Assembly: GCF_011440305.1 (NCBI RefSeq)
Contig: NZ_JAAOIW010000005.1
Coordinates: 467,580-531,579 of the forward strand
Direction: 5' to 3'
Source of the DNA: Paenibacillus agricola
GTDB taxonomy: Bacteria; Bacillota; Bacilli; Paenibacillales; NBRC-103111
Length of the DNA: 64,000 nucleotides
The notes under the pieces: model-generated
What the model was told of the DNA's origin: nothing
What the model saw: the letters and a program-made list of their open reading frames with translations, nothing else
Databases searched by the model: none
Shown: piece after piece, positions 18,370-27,336 of the stretch
How positions within the stretch are numbered: position 1 is the first letter of the stretch
Layout of the letters: each line of letters starts with the position of its first letter
Position numbers and translations under genes: made by a program

Positions 18370-19713
18370 CTAAGCCTGGTCGATAAATTGGGCAGTCAGC
18401 ATCGCCTTGGCGACGAGGGTGTTCGTATTTCGATGATAAATCGCCACATCGATTTTCCCGAATTTACGGCTGACTTCGATTATTTTCGGCAAAATATCGA
18501 TTTCACTCTCGATCTGCACAGGCTTCACGAAATAGGAGGACATATTGTCCATTACCAAATCGCCCTTTTTTATACCCTGTACGACATGGTAAGCGGCTTG
18601 TGTCATCAATATCGTCAATACGCCCTCCGAGACTGTACCGAGTTGGTTCGTCATCTGCGGCGTGATCGCACCCCGAAATACCGGCTGCCCCTCTTTATTC
18701 CGTTCTTCTGCAAAGCCCGCCCAAATTAAGTCTTCAAAGGTTTCGCCGTTCTGCGGCTGCCGTTGAATATGCTGCATCGCCTTCAGCACGTCCTTACGGC
18801 TAATAACAGCCATCAGCTTGCGGTTAGCATCAATGATCGGGAGCAGATCAATCCCTTCCCACACCATCATGTGGGCAGCGGTAGCCACCGAGGTATTCGG
18901 TGTGGCCGTGACTGGATTGCGCGTCATCAGCTTGTCCATCGTTTGCTCAGGCTCCGCGCCGATTAAATCCTTCGAGGTAATCATGCCCAACACACGGTTC
19001 CATTCATCAACTACCGGAAAGCGGCTATGCCCTGCCTGTTCATGCAGGCGTTGCCAATCCTTTAACGTGTGATGGCTTTTCAAGGCAATGACCTCCATGG
19101 ACGGAGGCACGATATCTTCGATGAGTAATATTTTTTTCTTAATCAGCCTGTCATAAATGGCACGATTAATCATGGAAGCTACGGTGAAGGTATCATAGCT
19201 GCTCGAAATAATCGGAAGCTCCAGCTGGTTTGCGAGCTTTGTCACCTCTTCACTAGTACCGAATCCACCCGTTATTAATACGCCGGCGCCCTGCTCTAAA
19301 GCGCAAATATGGGCTTTACTGCGGTTACCCACGATCAGCAGGCTGCCCGGATCAATATAACGCATCATCGCATCCTGCTGCATAGCGCCGATCACAAATT
19401 TATTCAATGTTTTTTGCAAGCCGCCAAGCCCGCCCAACACTTCGCCGTCCACCATATTAACGACCTCGGCAAACGTCAGCTTGTCGATATTGTCACGCAG
19501 CTTTTTCTCCACACGAACCGTCCCGACACGCTCTTTGGTACTGACCAAGCCCAAATTATCGGCTTCCTTAATCGCCCGGTATGCCGTGCCTTCGCTGACG
19601 GCGAGCTTTTCGGCTATTTTTCGCACAGAAATTTTCGTGCCGATTTTCAAGCTTTCAATATACTTCAATATTTGTTCATGCTTGGTTGCCGATTCCTGTG
19701 CGGTATGCTCCAT
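18370..19713 (-). CDS. ytoI: YtoI: HTH-DRTGG-CBS-hotdog regulator
   Basis: 447-residue cytoplasmic protein. In order: a GntR/DeoR-like winged helix (residues ~8-65, VRKIAEKLAVSEGTAYRAIKEA), a DRTGG domain (~75-190, with GVLITGGFGTSEEV), two CBS motifs (~195-315, LIGAEPEQTMDKLMTRNPV and DANRKLMAVISRKDVL) and a hotdog thioesterase-like domain (~330-440). The combination matches B. subtilis YtoI. CBS domains usually bind adenine nucleotides and hotdog domains acyl-CoA, so it may regulate transcription in response to both; this is inference, and targets are unknown. Confidence 0.88.
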   Translation of the reverse strand: MEHTAQESATKHEQILKYIESLKIGTKISVRKIAEKLAVSEGTAYRAIKEADNLGLVSTKERVGTVRVEKKLRDNIDKLTFAEVVNMVDGEVLGGLGGLQKTLNKFVIGAMQQDAMMRYIDPGSLLIVGNRSKAHICALEQGAGVLITGGFGTSEEVTKLANQLELPIISSSYDTFTVASMINRAIYDRLIKKKILLIEDIVPPSMEVIALKSHHTLKDWQRLHEQAGHSRFPVVDEWNRVLGMITSKDLIGAEPEQTMDKLMTRNPVTATPNTSVATAAHMMVWEGIDLLPIIDANRKLMAVISRKDVLKAMQHIQRQPQNGETFEDLIWAGFAEERNKEGQPVFRGAITPQMTNQLGTVSEGVLTILMTQAAYHVVQGIKKGDLVMDNMSSYFVKPVQIESEIDILPKIIEVSRKFGKIDVAIYHRNTNTLVAKAMLTAQFIDQA

Positions 19714-19857
19714 AACTGTACCACCATTCTTATTTTATCTGTATTAGTCTGTACGACCTATTATATACGTTCTTCGCTATAAAAAATAGTGGGCATTCCG
19801 CGAACCAAATCTAGGCTAACGCATAGGATGAAGTAAACACTTGGAGGTGCTCAACCG

Positions 19858-20193
19858 ATGTACAATCAACCCGCAGTCGTCCAAACGGCCCCTAAAGAAG
19901 CGATTTACAAAATGGATCCGGCTATGGTCCAATCGCTTCACAACATGAAGCAGCAAATTCATGGCCTTTGCCAGGAGCATATGAATCGCCCGGTACGCGT
20001 GCAAACCATCCACGGCCAAACCTTTGAAGGGCATATTGTCCATATTGACGCAGTCATTATGTATTTGAAGCCCATGCAGGGCCACGTACGGAGCTTCTTC
20101 AATCCCATAGGCGCGTTCGGGCAGCAAGCCGCTTTTAATAACATTATTTTGCCATTGGTGCTGTATGAGCTGCTAGTCATTTCCTTGCTGTAG
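19858..20193 (+). CDS. small Sm-like hypothetical protein, 111 aa
   Basis: Unrecognised protein. The middle (NRPVRVQTIHGQTFEGHIVH, then DAVIMYLKP) reads like the two strands of an Sm/LSm-type barrel, as seen in DUF2642-like coat-associated proteins. The C-terminus NNIILPLVLYELLVISLL is hydrophobic and might be a membrane anchor. GGAGGTG precedes the ATG by eight bases, and a strong terminator lies 60 bp downstream, so the gene is real and monocistronic. Confidence 0.7.
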   Translation: MYNQPAVVQTAPKEAIYKMDPAMVQSLHNMKQQIHGLCQEHMNRPVRVQTIHGQTFEGHIVHIDAVIMYLKPMQGHVRSFFNPIGAFGQQAAFNNIILPLVLYELLVISLL

Positions 20194-20255
20194 TGAGCGA
20201 TTGCCTGGTAACTCCAGTAAAGGTAAAGGTTCGCAAGCTTTACTTATATACCAAA

Positions 20256-20303
20256 ACGCAAAAGAACCGAACAGCCCAAAGGGCATGTTCGGTTCTTTTG
20301 CGT
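20256..20303. terminator. long bidirectional terminator
   Basis: An 18-bp perfect inverted repeat (20256-20273 with 20286-20303) encloses a second stem GCCC/GGGC. A- and T-runs inside the arms let it work in both directions, between the convergent genes ending at 20193 and 20340. Confidence 0.9.
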
Positions 20304-20339
20304 CTGGAATGACTACGGGGAAGCCGGCATCACCCAGCC

Positions 20340-20618
20340 TTATTTTTTAAATTGCATCAGCTTGCGGCGACCCAGCACCAGCTGCTCCAGCTGCCAGCTT
20401 TTCATTTTTTTGACCCGTGAGAGCTCCTGCTTCTTCTGCTCATCTACCCCAATCAGCTCATACAGATGCGCGGCAACAATCATTAAGGCAAACAGCACCC
20501 AAACTACACCAAAAACCGTTGGCAGCGTCAAGCCCGACCGCAGGTCTAGCCTGGGGACGGCAAAAAATAACATGCCCAGCGCCAAACCCATGTACATCAT
20601 TGACTTTATCCCTTTCAA
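20340..20618 (-). CDS. small membrane protein, 92 aa
   Basis: Two membrane helices (about residues 8-22 and 32-52) followed by a basic cytoplasmic tail rich in Lys (EQKKQELSRVKKMKSW). No family recognised. Starts at residues 1, 7 or 8 are possible; a clear SD is lacking for the first. Convergent with the gene at 19858. Confidence 0.6.
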   Translation of the reverse strand: MKGIKSMMYMGLALGMLFFAVPRLDLRSGLTLPTVFGVVWVLFALMIVAAHLYELIGVDEQKKQELSRVKKMKSWQLEQLVLGRRKLMQFKK

Positions 20619-20738
20619 GCAAGCATCCCTCCGCTTCGTTATTCCATCTCATGTTCCATTTTTAAAAAAGCTCGTACCCTATAGCCTATGAGGCTTACCG
20701 GAAAATTAGCCCAAAAATAAGCGGAATAATAGAATAAA

Positions 20739-22025
20739 ATGGAATTTCTGCATATTTTGATGGCAAAGGAGATGCATATTCATTTGAAAAAACACCGAAA
20801 GCTAACCAAGTCGCTCTACCATGCCGCTTGCCAATGCGAACGCTCGAAGAAGCAAAAAACCGTACGCGTCATTGTCCGCTTCTCAGGCTCCCATCACAAA
20901 CAACAGGTGGCATCCCTCAAACGAAAGCTGGATAAAAGTAAGCACCATTTCAAGGAAAAAAGCCGTCTTCGCCTCATTGGCTCATGGGTAGCCCATGTTT
21001 CACCCGATTGCCTGGAAACCATTTGCTCACATAAAAGTGTCGCTAAGGTCGTGCTTGACCGCAAAAACCGCATAAATCTAGACATAGCCACACCTGCTGT
21101 AGGCGCGGCTGCCGTCCGGCAAAGCGGGACGACTGGACGCGGGGTCACTGTAGCCGTGCTCGATACGGGAGTAGCACCTCATCCTGATTTGGTTAAGCCT
21201 ACGAATCGGATTAAGGCATTTAAGGATTTTGTCAACAATCGCACAAGTCCTTATGACGACAATGGCCACGGCACACATGTAGCAGGAGATGTAGCAGGCA
21301 ATGGTTATTCCAGCAAGGGCAAATATAGAGGGGCAGCGCCTGGGGCAACCATCGTTGGCGTCAAGGTACTTGACCAGCAAGGAAGCGGCTTCGATTCAAC
21401 AATTATTAGAGGTATCGAATGGTGCGTCAATAACCGGCGAAGGCTTGGCATCCGCGTCTTGAATTTATCGCTCGGTAAAGAAGCGTTGGAGCGCTGCAGC
21501 AACGATCCGTTGTGCCAAGCTGTGGGCAAAGCCGTCCGCGCCGGCCTCGTCGTTACGGTGTCCGCCGGCAATCATGGCCCCGGTAGGGGAACGATTGATT
21601 CACCGGGCATAAGCCCATCGGCTATTACCGTTGGCGCAACCGACGACCGGAATACTGTCCGTGAATCCGATGACCGGATCGCAGCATTTTCCAGCCGCGG
21701 ACCTGCCATTGGCGGCTTATTGAAGCCAGATCTGATAGCTCCCGGCGTCAATATTATTTCGCTGCGGGCCGATGGCTCAGAGCTTGACCGCACGCTGCCC
21801 AAGAACAGGGTGGGCAGGCGTTATTTCCGCTTATCGGGCACCAGCTTCTCCGCCCCGATTACCGCGGGCTCTGCGGCTCTGCTACTGCAAAAGCAGCCCC
21901 GCTTAACACCTTCGCAGGTAAAAGGCTTGCTCAAGCGCAATGCCTTCTCCTTGAAGCTGCCAGCGAACACGCAAGGGGTCGGCGAGCTGAATATGCGCTT
22001 TGCCGCTTCCAGGGCGAAGCGCTGA
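20739..22025 (+). CDS. aprX: AprX-like subtilisin-family serine protease
   Basis: Family S8 protease with the full triad: Asp142 in AVLDTGVAPHPDL, His177 in NGHGTHVAGD and Ser369 in SGTSFSAPITAGSA. An N-terminal ~100-residue part resembles the I9-like segment of B. subtilis AprX, and long stretches (YDDNGHGTH, GVKVLDQQGSG, ASFSSRGP, LKPDLIAPGVNIISLR) match AprX closely. There is no signal peptide, fitting an intracellular protease. The start is uncertain: the ATG at 20739 has no SD, while AAAGGAG at 20764-20770 could serve an ATG just after it or a TTG about 12 bases on (20784). Confidence 0.9.
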   Translation: MEFLHILMAKEMHIHLKKHRKLTKSLYHAACQCERSKKQKTVRVIVRFSGSHHKQQVASLKRKLDKSKHHFKEKSRLRLIGSWVAHVSPDCLETICSHKSVAKVVLDRKNRINLDIATPAVGAAAVRQSGTTGRGVTVAVLDTGVAPHPDLVKPTNRIKAFKDFVNNRTSPYDDNGHGTHVAGDVAGNGYSSKGKYRGAAPGATIVGVKVLDQQGSGFDSTIIRGIEWCVNNRRRLGIRVLNLSLGKEALERCSNDPLCQAVGKAVRAGLVVTVSAGNHGPGRGTIDSPGISPSAITVGATDDRNTVRESDDRIAAFSSRGPAIGGLLKPDLIAPGVNIISLRADGSELDRTLPKNRVGRRYFRLSGTSFSAPITAGSAALLLQKQPRLTPSQVKGLLKRNAFSLKLPANTQGVGELNMRFAASRAKR

Positions 22026-22121
22026 AGCCGTGGACGACGGAAGGTTGGCCGCTTTCCCCTTCCGTTCCACCCCATCATCAGCTTGCTTCGTCACCACCTA
22101 GGCTTTTGAGGCTTCTGCAAC

Positions 22122-23012
22122 TCACTCAGGCTTCGCCCGCGACTGCATTCGAAACTGTCGCGGAGACAAACCGGTCTTGCGCTTAAACAGCGCGTGAAAA
22201 TATTTCATATCCTTATAGCCGATTTGCTCGGCGACCAGGCTGATTTTATGATCGGTCTTCTTCAGCAGCTCGCAGCATTTTTGCATCCGCAAGGATTGTA
22301 TATATTCCATGTAGGTTTGGCCGGTTGCTTTTTTGATCAGCCGATGAAATTGCCTCGTGCCTAGATTGAGCGCTGCCGCGATATCCGTCAATGAAGGCGG
22401 ATCGGCGAGCTGCTGCTCCATATCGGCTAACACGAGATCCAAGCGGTTTATTACCGCTCCCGTCTCCATCTCCACCCACCCTCTGGATGAGCGGACCAGG
22501 CACACAAGCAGCTGCAACGCATAGGAAAATAGCATAATTCGGCGCGCCGCTTTTTTATCGGAAAATTCCAAATGCAGCTGGTTCATTAACACGCCCACTT
22601 CCCCAAACTGTTCCCGGTGCACGAACCAGCTTTTTTCGTTTTGCAAAGCGCGCAATGCTTCAACATCATCGGCTGCCCATAGGTCGGAAATGCTCGTCGC
22701 AATCCGCTCAAAAAATTGCGGGTGGAAGATGCAATTGTACACGATCAACCGATCATTCGTTGAAATATCCGCCGGCCTGAATACATGGGAGGTGCCGACC
22801 GGAATGAAAAACAGGTCACCCTTTTGCACAGCAACCACACGGTCGCCTATATAATGAAATCCTTTGCCTTCACTTATATAAGTGACCTCCACAAAATCAT
22901 GCGAATGCTCCACCAGCTCGAAGGATTCCGTAGCTCGGTTTACATACAGGGGGAAATCAGGTCCAAAAAAAGAGTGGCCGGTCATCGACCCAATTGTTCT
23001 GCGAATGGCCAT
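22122..23012 (-). CDS. AraC-family transcriptional regulator (cupin + HTH)
   Basis: 296 residues: an N-terminal cupin sensor (residues ~15-110, HSHDFVEVTYISEGKG and GDLFFIPVGTSHVF) and a C-terminal double helix-turn-helix (~195-290, IAAALNLGTRQFHRLIKKAT and YFHALFKRKTGLSPRQFR). It is divergent from the alpha-L-rhamnosidase gene, so by analogy with RhaS/RhaR it probably activates that gene in response to rhamnose or a related sugar. GAGGTG precedes the ATG. Confidence 0.9.
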   Translation of the reverse strand: MAIRRTIGSMTGHSFFGPDFPLYVNRATESFELVEHSHDFVEVTYISEGKGFHYIGDRVVAVQKGDLFFIPVGTSHVFRPADISTNDRLIVYNCIFHPQFFERIATSISDLWAADDVEALRALQNEKSWFVHREQFGEVGVLMNQLHLEFSDKKAARRIMLFSYALQLLVCLVRSSRGWVEMETGAVINRLDLVLADMEQQLADPPSLTDIAAALNLGTRQFHRLIKKATGQTYMEYIQSLRMQKCCELLKKTDHKISLVAEQIGYKDMKYFHALFKRKTGLSPRQFRMQSRAKPE

Positions 23013-23066
23013 AAAAGCTTCACCTCAGCTTCATTTTTCAATTACAGGCATAATGTCAGTATACAC

Positions 23067-23149
23067 CTATAAAAAGGTCAAATCTAACCCATTCTTTTAT
23101 CGCCCAGCCGTACTAAAATAAAGACAAATCTAATCCTATAAAAGAGGTG
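23067..23149 (+). promoter_or_regulatory. direct repeats in the AraC/rhamnosidase intergenic region
   Basis: CAAATCTAACCC (23079-23090) and CAAATCTAATCC (23125-23136) are direct repeats 46 bp apart, and CCTATAAAA also occurs twice (from 23067 and from 23135). They are candidate half-sites for the divergent AraC-type regulator. The second pair abuts the rhamnosidase ribosome binding site. Confidence 0.45.
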
Positions 23150-25852
23150 TTTCCCATTCAAGATTTAATAGTAGCCCAATTAACCTGCGAATACCGCGTC
23201 AACCCAGTAGGCATCGATGTAGCTAAGCCAAGGCTGAGCTGGAAGCTTACATCCTCATCACCCACACCACGCCGCGGTGTTAAACAAACCGCTTATCAAA
23301 TCCAAGTTGCAGCAAGCGGCGATTTTTCTGACAGCTTGATTTGGGATAGTGGAAAGGTTGCCTCCGACCAGTCCGTCTTGGTTTCATATGAAGGTCCAGC
23401 CCTTGAAGCCCGTACCCGTTATGTATATCGCGTCCAAGTATGGAATGACCAAGGCAAAGCGAGCGGCTGGAGTGAAACCGCTTACTGGGAAACCGGGCTA
23501 TTGACTACCGCCGAATGGAAAGCTTCCTGGATTACCACAGCACAGCTCCGCAATCCAGAGGTAGAAGAGCCTGCGGACTTGTTCCGTAAAGCTTTTGAAA
23601 TTAACGGGCAGGTTACAAAAGCTACTGTCTATGCTACTGCGCTTGGACTTTATGAGCTAACGCTTAATGGCAGCCGTGTTGGTGAGGACTTGTTCAGCCC
23701 GGGCTGGACCAGCTATACGAAGCGCCTGCAATACCAAACCTATGATGTGACAACACACCTGCAAAACGGCGGCAATGCTCTTGGCATGATGGTAGCCGAT
23801 GGCTGGTACAAAGGAAACATGGGCTGGAAGGACCGACGTAATTTATTCGGAAGTGAACGTGCGGCGTTATTGCAGCTGCATATCACTTTTGAGGACGGCA
23901 GCGAGCAGGTTGTTATAAGCGATGATAGCTGGACAACATCAGAGGGAGCGATCCAGCTGTCCGAAATTTATCACGGCGAAACCTATGACGCCAGGCTGGA
24001 GAAGCAAGGCTGGGATACGTTTAGCTACAGCGCCACAGCTACAGATTGGATAGCTGCTGCAATTTACGACCACCCCAAGGAGCAGTTGATCGCCCAAGAA
24101 AATGAGCCAGCGCGAATTGTTGAGCAGCTCAAGCCGATTGCGATTTTCCAGACACCCTCTGGTGAAACCGTGCTCGATATGGGTCAAAATATGGTCGGCT
24201 GGATCCGTTTCTCGGTTACAGGTGAAGCTGGGCAAACCATCACGCTGCAGCATGCCGAGGTGCTGGATAAAGAGGGCAACTTCTATATCGGCAATTTAAG
24301 AAAAGCCAAGCAAACCAATGTTTATATATGTAAAGGCGAAGGCGAAGAAAGCTATGCGCCAAGATTCACCTTCCAGGGCTTTCGTTATGTAAAGGTAGTC
24401 GGCTATCCTGGCGACGTACTGCCTGAGCATTTCACAGGCTGCGTAATCACTACGGATTTGGCAACGACCGGACAATTTGAATGCTCGAATCCGCTTGTTA
24501 ACCAATTGCAGCGCAACATCGTCTGGGGACAGATTGGCAATTTCCTTGATGTACCAACGGACTGCCCGCAGCGTGATGAGCGGCTTGGTTGGACGGGCGA
24601 TGCCCAAGCGTTTATCCGCACATCCGCTTTTAACCGGAATGTGGCACCCTTTTTCACCAAATGGGTTCGCGATCTAAAGGCAGACCAGGCACCTGACGGT
24701 GCGGTTCCCTTCGTCATTCCCGATGTATTGCCAGATGACCTCCATTCCTCATCGGCTTGGGGCGATGCTGCTGTGATTTGCCCATGGACCATCTACCTTT
24801 GCTATGGCGACAAGCGCCTGTTGGAAGAGCAATATGACAGCATGAAGGGCTGGGTGGAGTACCAACGTAATCAGGGAGACAACCCTTACTTGTGGAATAC
24901 CGGATTCCATTTTGGCGACTGGCTTGGCTTGGATGCCAAGGAGGGCAGCTATAAGGGATCGACTCCGGAGGATTTGATCGCGACTGCTTTTTATGCTTAT
25001 TCCTCCAAGCTGCTAGCCCAAGCTGCCGAGGTATTGGGAAAAGCCGACGACGCAGCCTCGTATCGAAGCTTGTTTACCAAGGTTAAGGAGCACTTCCGCA
25101 ATGAGTTTATTACACCTTCCGGCAGGCTTTGCGCTTCTACGCAAACGGGCACCGTGCTTGCCTTAATGTTCGAGCTTGTTGAAGGCGAGCAAAAAGCCCG
25201 AGTCATCCAAACGCTAGTTAAGCTTGTTGAAGACCAGGAATACCATCTGACTACCGGCTTTGTAGGCACCCCTTACTTATGTCATGTTTTGTCCGAAAAT
25301 GGGCACCATGATGTGGCTTTAAAGCTGGCGCTGCAAGAAAGTTTCCCTTCTTGGCTCTACCCGGTGACGCAAGGCGCAACCACGATTTGGGAGCATTGGG
25401 ATGGGGTGAAAGCAGATGGCTCATTCTGGAGCGATGATATGAACTCCTTTAACCATTATGCATACGGAGCGATTGGCGATTGGCTTTACCAAGTAGTTGC
25501 AGGTATCGATACGGACCATCAAGAGGCTGGATATAAGCTGATCAAGCTCCGCCCCAGAATAGGCGAAGGCTTCGAATACGCCAAGGCTACGCTGGATTCG
25601 ATGTACGGCGAGATCTATTCTGGATGGGAGCTAAACGATAGCCATAGCGGACAATGGACAGCCAACCTATCCATCCCGGCCAATACAACAGCGGAATTGT
25701 TCCTGCCTAATGCAAAGCTGGAGTCCTTATTAGAAGGCGGCCTGCCGATCTTCGAGGCTGAGGGCATCTATGCGCGTAAGCAAACCTTTAATGGAGTTAC
25801 CCTTACTTTGGGCTCCGGCAGCTACCAATTTACAACGAGTGCTGCCAAGTAG
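23147..25852 (+). CDS. alpha-L-rhamnosidase, glycoside hydrolase family 78
   Basis: 901-residue GH78 enzyme that removes terminal alpha-L-rhamnose from plant glycosides, pectins or bacterial polysaccharides. The N-terminal beta domains (LTCEYRVNPVGIDVAKPRLS) precede an (alpha/alpha)6 barrel. Glu478 in DERLGWTGDAQ is the expected general acid and Glu749 in TIWEHWDGV the expected base. There is no signal peptide, so it acts in the cytoplasm on imported oligosaccharides. The start is odd: the GTG at 23147 lies inside the only SD (AAAGAGGTG); an ATT at 23156 is correctly spaced and would give the usual family N-terminus. Confidence 0.93.
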   Translation: MFPIQDLIVAQLTCEYRVNPVGIDVAKPRLSWKLTSSSPTPRRGVKQTAYQIQVAASGDFSDSLIWDSGKVASDQSVLVSYEGPALEARTRYVYRVQVWNDQGKASGWSETAYWETGLLTTAEWKASWITTAQLRNPEVEEPADLFRKAFEINGQVTKATVYATALGLYELTLNGSRVGEDLFSPGWTSYTKRLQYQTYDVTTHLQNGGNALGMMVADGWYKGNMGWKDRRNLFGSERAALLQLHITFEDGSEQVVISDDSWTTSEGAIQLSEIYHGETYDARLEKQGWDTFSYSATATDWIAAAIYDHPKEQLIAQENEPARIVEQLKPIAIFQTPSGETVLDMGQNMVGWIRFSVTGEAGQTITLQHAEVLDKEGNFYIGNLRKAKQTNVYICKGEGEESYAPRFTFQGFRYVKVVGYPGDVLPEHFTGCVITTDLATTGQFECSNPLVNQLQRNIVWGQIGNFLDVPTDCPQRDERLGWTGDAQAFIRTSAFNRNVAPFFTKWVRDLKADQAPDGAVPFVIPDVLPDDLHSSSAWGDAAVICPWTIYLCYGDKRLLEEQYDSMKGWVEYQRNQGDNPYLWNTGFHFGDWLGLDAKEGSYKGSTPEDLIATAFYAYSSKLLAQAAEVLGKADDAASYRSLFTKVKEHFRNEFITPSGRLCASTQTGTVLALMFELVEGEQKARVIQTLVKLVEDQEYHLTTGFVGTPYLCHVLSENGHHDVALKLALQESFPSWLYPVTQGATTIWEHWDGVKADGSFWSDDMNSFNHYAYGAIGDWLYQVVAGIDTDHQEAGYKLIKLRPRIGEGFEYAKATLDSMYGEIYSGWELNDSHSGQWTANLSIPANTTAELFLPNAKLESLLEGGLPIFEAEGIYARKQTFNGVTLTLGSGSYQFTTSAAK

Positions 25853-25896
25853 TCTCTGGATAGCCGCTATTATCGAGCCCGTCCTCAAGGACAGGC

Positions 25897-25938
25897 AAAA
25901 GCACCTCTGCCCCTATTGAAGTGGGTAGAGGTGCTTTT
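25897..25938. terminator. bidirectional terminator
   Basis: AAAAGCACCTCT (25897-25908) pairs with AGAGGTGCTTTT (25927-25938), with a T-run on each strand. It separates the convergent rhamnosidase and acyltransferase genes. Confidence 0.88.
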
Positions 25939-25966
25939 TGGGGAGCGTGCTCAGCATGTTTTATAA

Positions 25967-27106
25967 TTAAGCTGTTCCTCGTTGGGGCTGGATCGTGCGG
26001 CGAGGAGGCTTCAGCTTCCTTACAATCATCCCATAAAGGGAAACAAGCAGCCAAGGCAAAAACAAGCTTACTAAAAAGGCACCCATCGTATATAAATGGT
26101 AGTCCATCATGCTTCCTGTATCATGAGGAACGTTTTGGCGCCAATAGCTTAACAACGCCGGATGCATCAGATAAATGCCGAAGGAGGCGGCGCCCAACGA
26201 GATCAATGCCTGGGCAAGCTTGGCTGCATGCTTCAACAGCTTGCGTCCCAGCCATATAAAGCTCAGCGCGGCAAACATCGGATATAGATTGAAAATAACC
26301 GCGTACCAAAGGTTCACGAATATGATCCCTTGTGACTGCTCCAATAAAAAGAGGCTCATAAAGCTGGCGCCAAGCAGCACAGTAACAGGCAGTATCCAAG
26401 CTATATGCTTCTGGATAAAGGCGATACAAGCATCGTAATGCATACCGATAAAACCACCCAGTGTAAATAAGCTAAAGTAAGTCACACACAAGGATGCGGA
26501 ATGGTCAAAGGGCTCGACCCAACGCTCATAACTATATGCAGCCACTTGCACAGCAATACCAAACACGAACAAGCCATTCCTAAAACCTTTCCAAGCCCTG
26601 CATATCCAGATCAAGAGCGGGAATACCAGGTAAAACTGGACAATAATCACCATAAAATATAGGTGGTAGGAGGCGTCAGCCCAAGGAAGCATATCGAGAA
26701 ATTCCTGCCAATCCCAATGAAGATTTTCACGGTCATACATCCACTGGTTATATACATAATAAAATAGCGACCAGAGCAAATAGGGAAACAGGATTTGTTT
26801 AACTCTTTTGAGATAAAAGTTAACCGCCTGCTTGCCGCTCCAATCATCGATATAACGGTAGAACAGCACCAATCCGCTCATTAAAATAAATAAAGGAACG
26901 GCAAAGTTGCCTAGCTTATTCAGCCCAAGATAAAAAGCCTGTGAGATGGAGCCTATAGGTATTTCAACTGTAGCTTCTGATGTACCATGAATGACGAGCA
27001 CAGCGAGGATGGCAATTCCTCTTACAATATCCAGCTCTAAAAGCTTGGGTTTTTTTGTTGCCGTTTTTGCGGCTGCCAAATTTTTTGCCGTATTTTCTAC
27101 TGCCAA
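25967..27106 (-). CDS. acyltransferase-3 family membrane protein
   Basis: Integral membrane acyltransferase of 379 residues with about ten helices. The N-terminal signature LELDIVRGIAILAVLVIHG, with its conserved Arg and His, and MSGLVLFYRY are typical of OafA/WecH-like proteins that transfer acetyl or other acyl groups to exported glycans, peptidoglycan or antibiotics. It starts at TTG 27106 with GGAAGG upstream. No neighbouring glycan genes indicate its substrate. Confidence 0.85.
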   Translation of the reverse strand: MAVENTAKNLAAAKTATKKPKLLELDIVRGIAILAVLVIHGTSEATVEIPIGSISQAFYLGLNKLGNFAVPLFILMSGLVLFYRYIDDWSGKQAVNFYLKRVKQILFPYLLWSLFYYVYNQWMYDRENLHWDWQEFLDMLPWADASYHLYFMVIIVQFYLVFPLLIWICRAWKGFRNGLFVFGIAVQVAAYSYERWVEPFDHSASLCVTYFSLFTLGGFIGMHYDACIAFIQKHIAWILPVTVLLGASFMSLFLLEQSQGIIFVNLWYAVIFNLYPMFAALSFIWLGRKLLKHAAKLAQALISLGAASFGIYLMHPALLSYWRQNVPHDTGSMMDYHLYTMGAFLVSLFLPWLLVSLYGMIVRKLKPPRRTIQPQRGTA

Positions 27107-27217
27107 AATATACGCCTTCCCCCCGTCCCGATTCTTGATCGGATCATTGTCTATGTAGAGTAGCAGCTACTATTGTAACATAATAGGAAGAATACAAACT
27201 GTAACTTTTTTGTAAAA

Positions 27218-27256
27218 ACTTAAATAAGTGCACATTTACTTATAAATACTTATATT
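27218..27256 (+). promoter_or_regulatory. operator-like repeats before the DeoR operon
   Basis: ACTTAAATAAGT (27218-27229) is a small palindrome, and TACTTATAAA/TACTTATATT (27237-27246, 27247-27256) are tandem 10-mers, one helical turn apart. They end just before the -35 of the promoter and are candidate binding sites for the DeoR-type repressor. Confidence 0.45.
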
Positions 27257-27260
27257 TACC

Positions 27261-27289
27261 TTGCGTTATGACGGCCAATTTCTTATAAT
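27261..27289 (+). promoter_or_regulatory. sigma-A promoter of the DeoR-HAD-MFS operon
   Basis: TTGCGT at 27261-27266 and a perfect TATAAT at 27284-27289, separated by 17 bases, about 48 bp before the TTG start. Confidence 0.8.
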
Positions 27290-27336
27290 CGATAGGAAGC
27301 TAAGTAACTAAGCCGTTTATCAAAGGAGGCTTCCAT

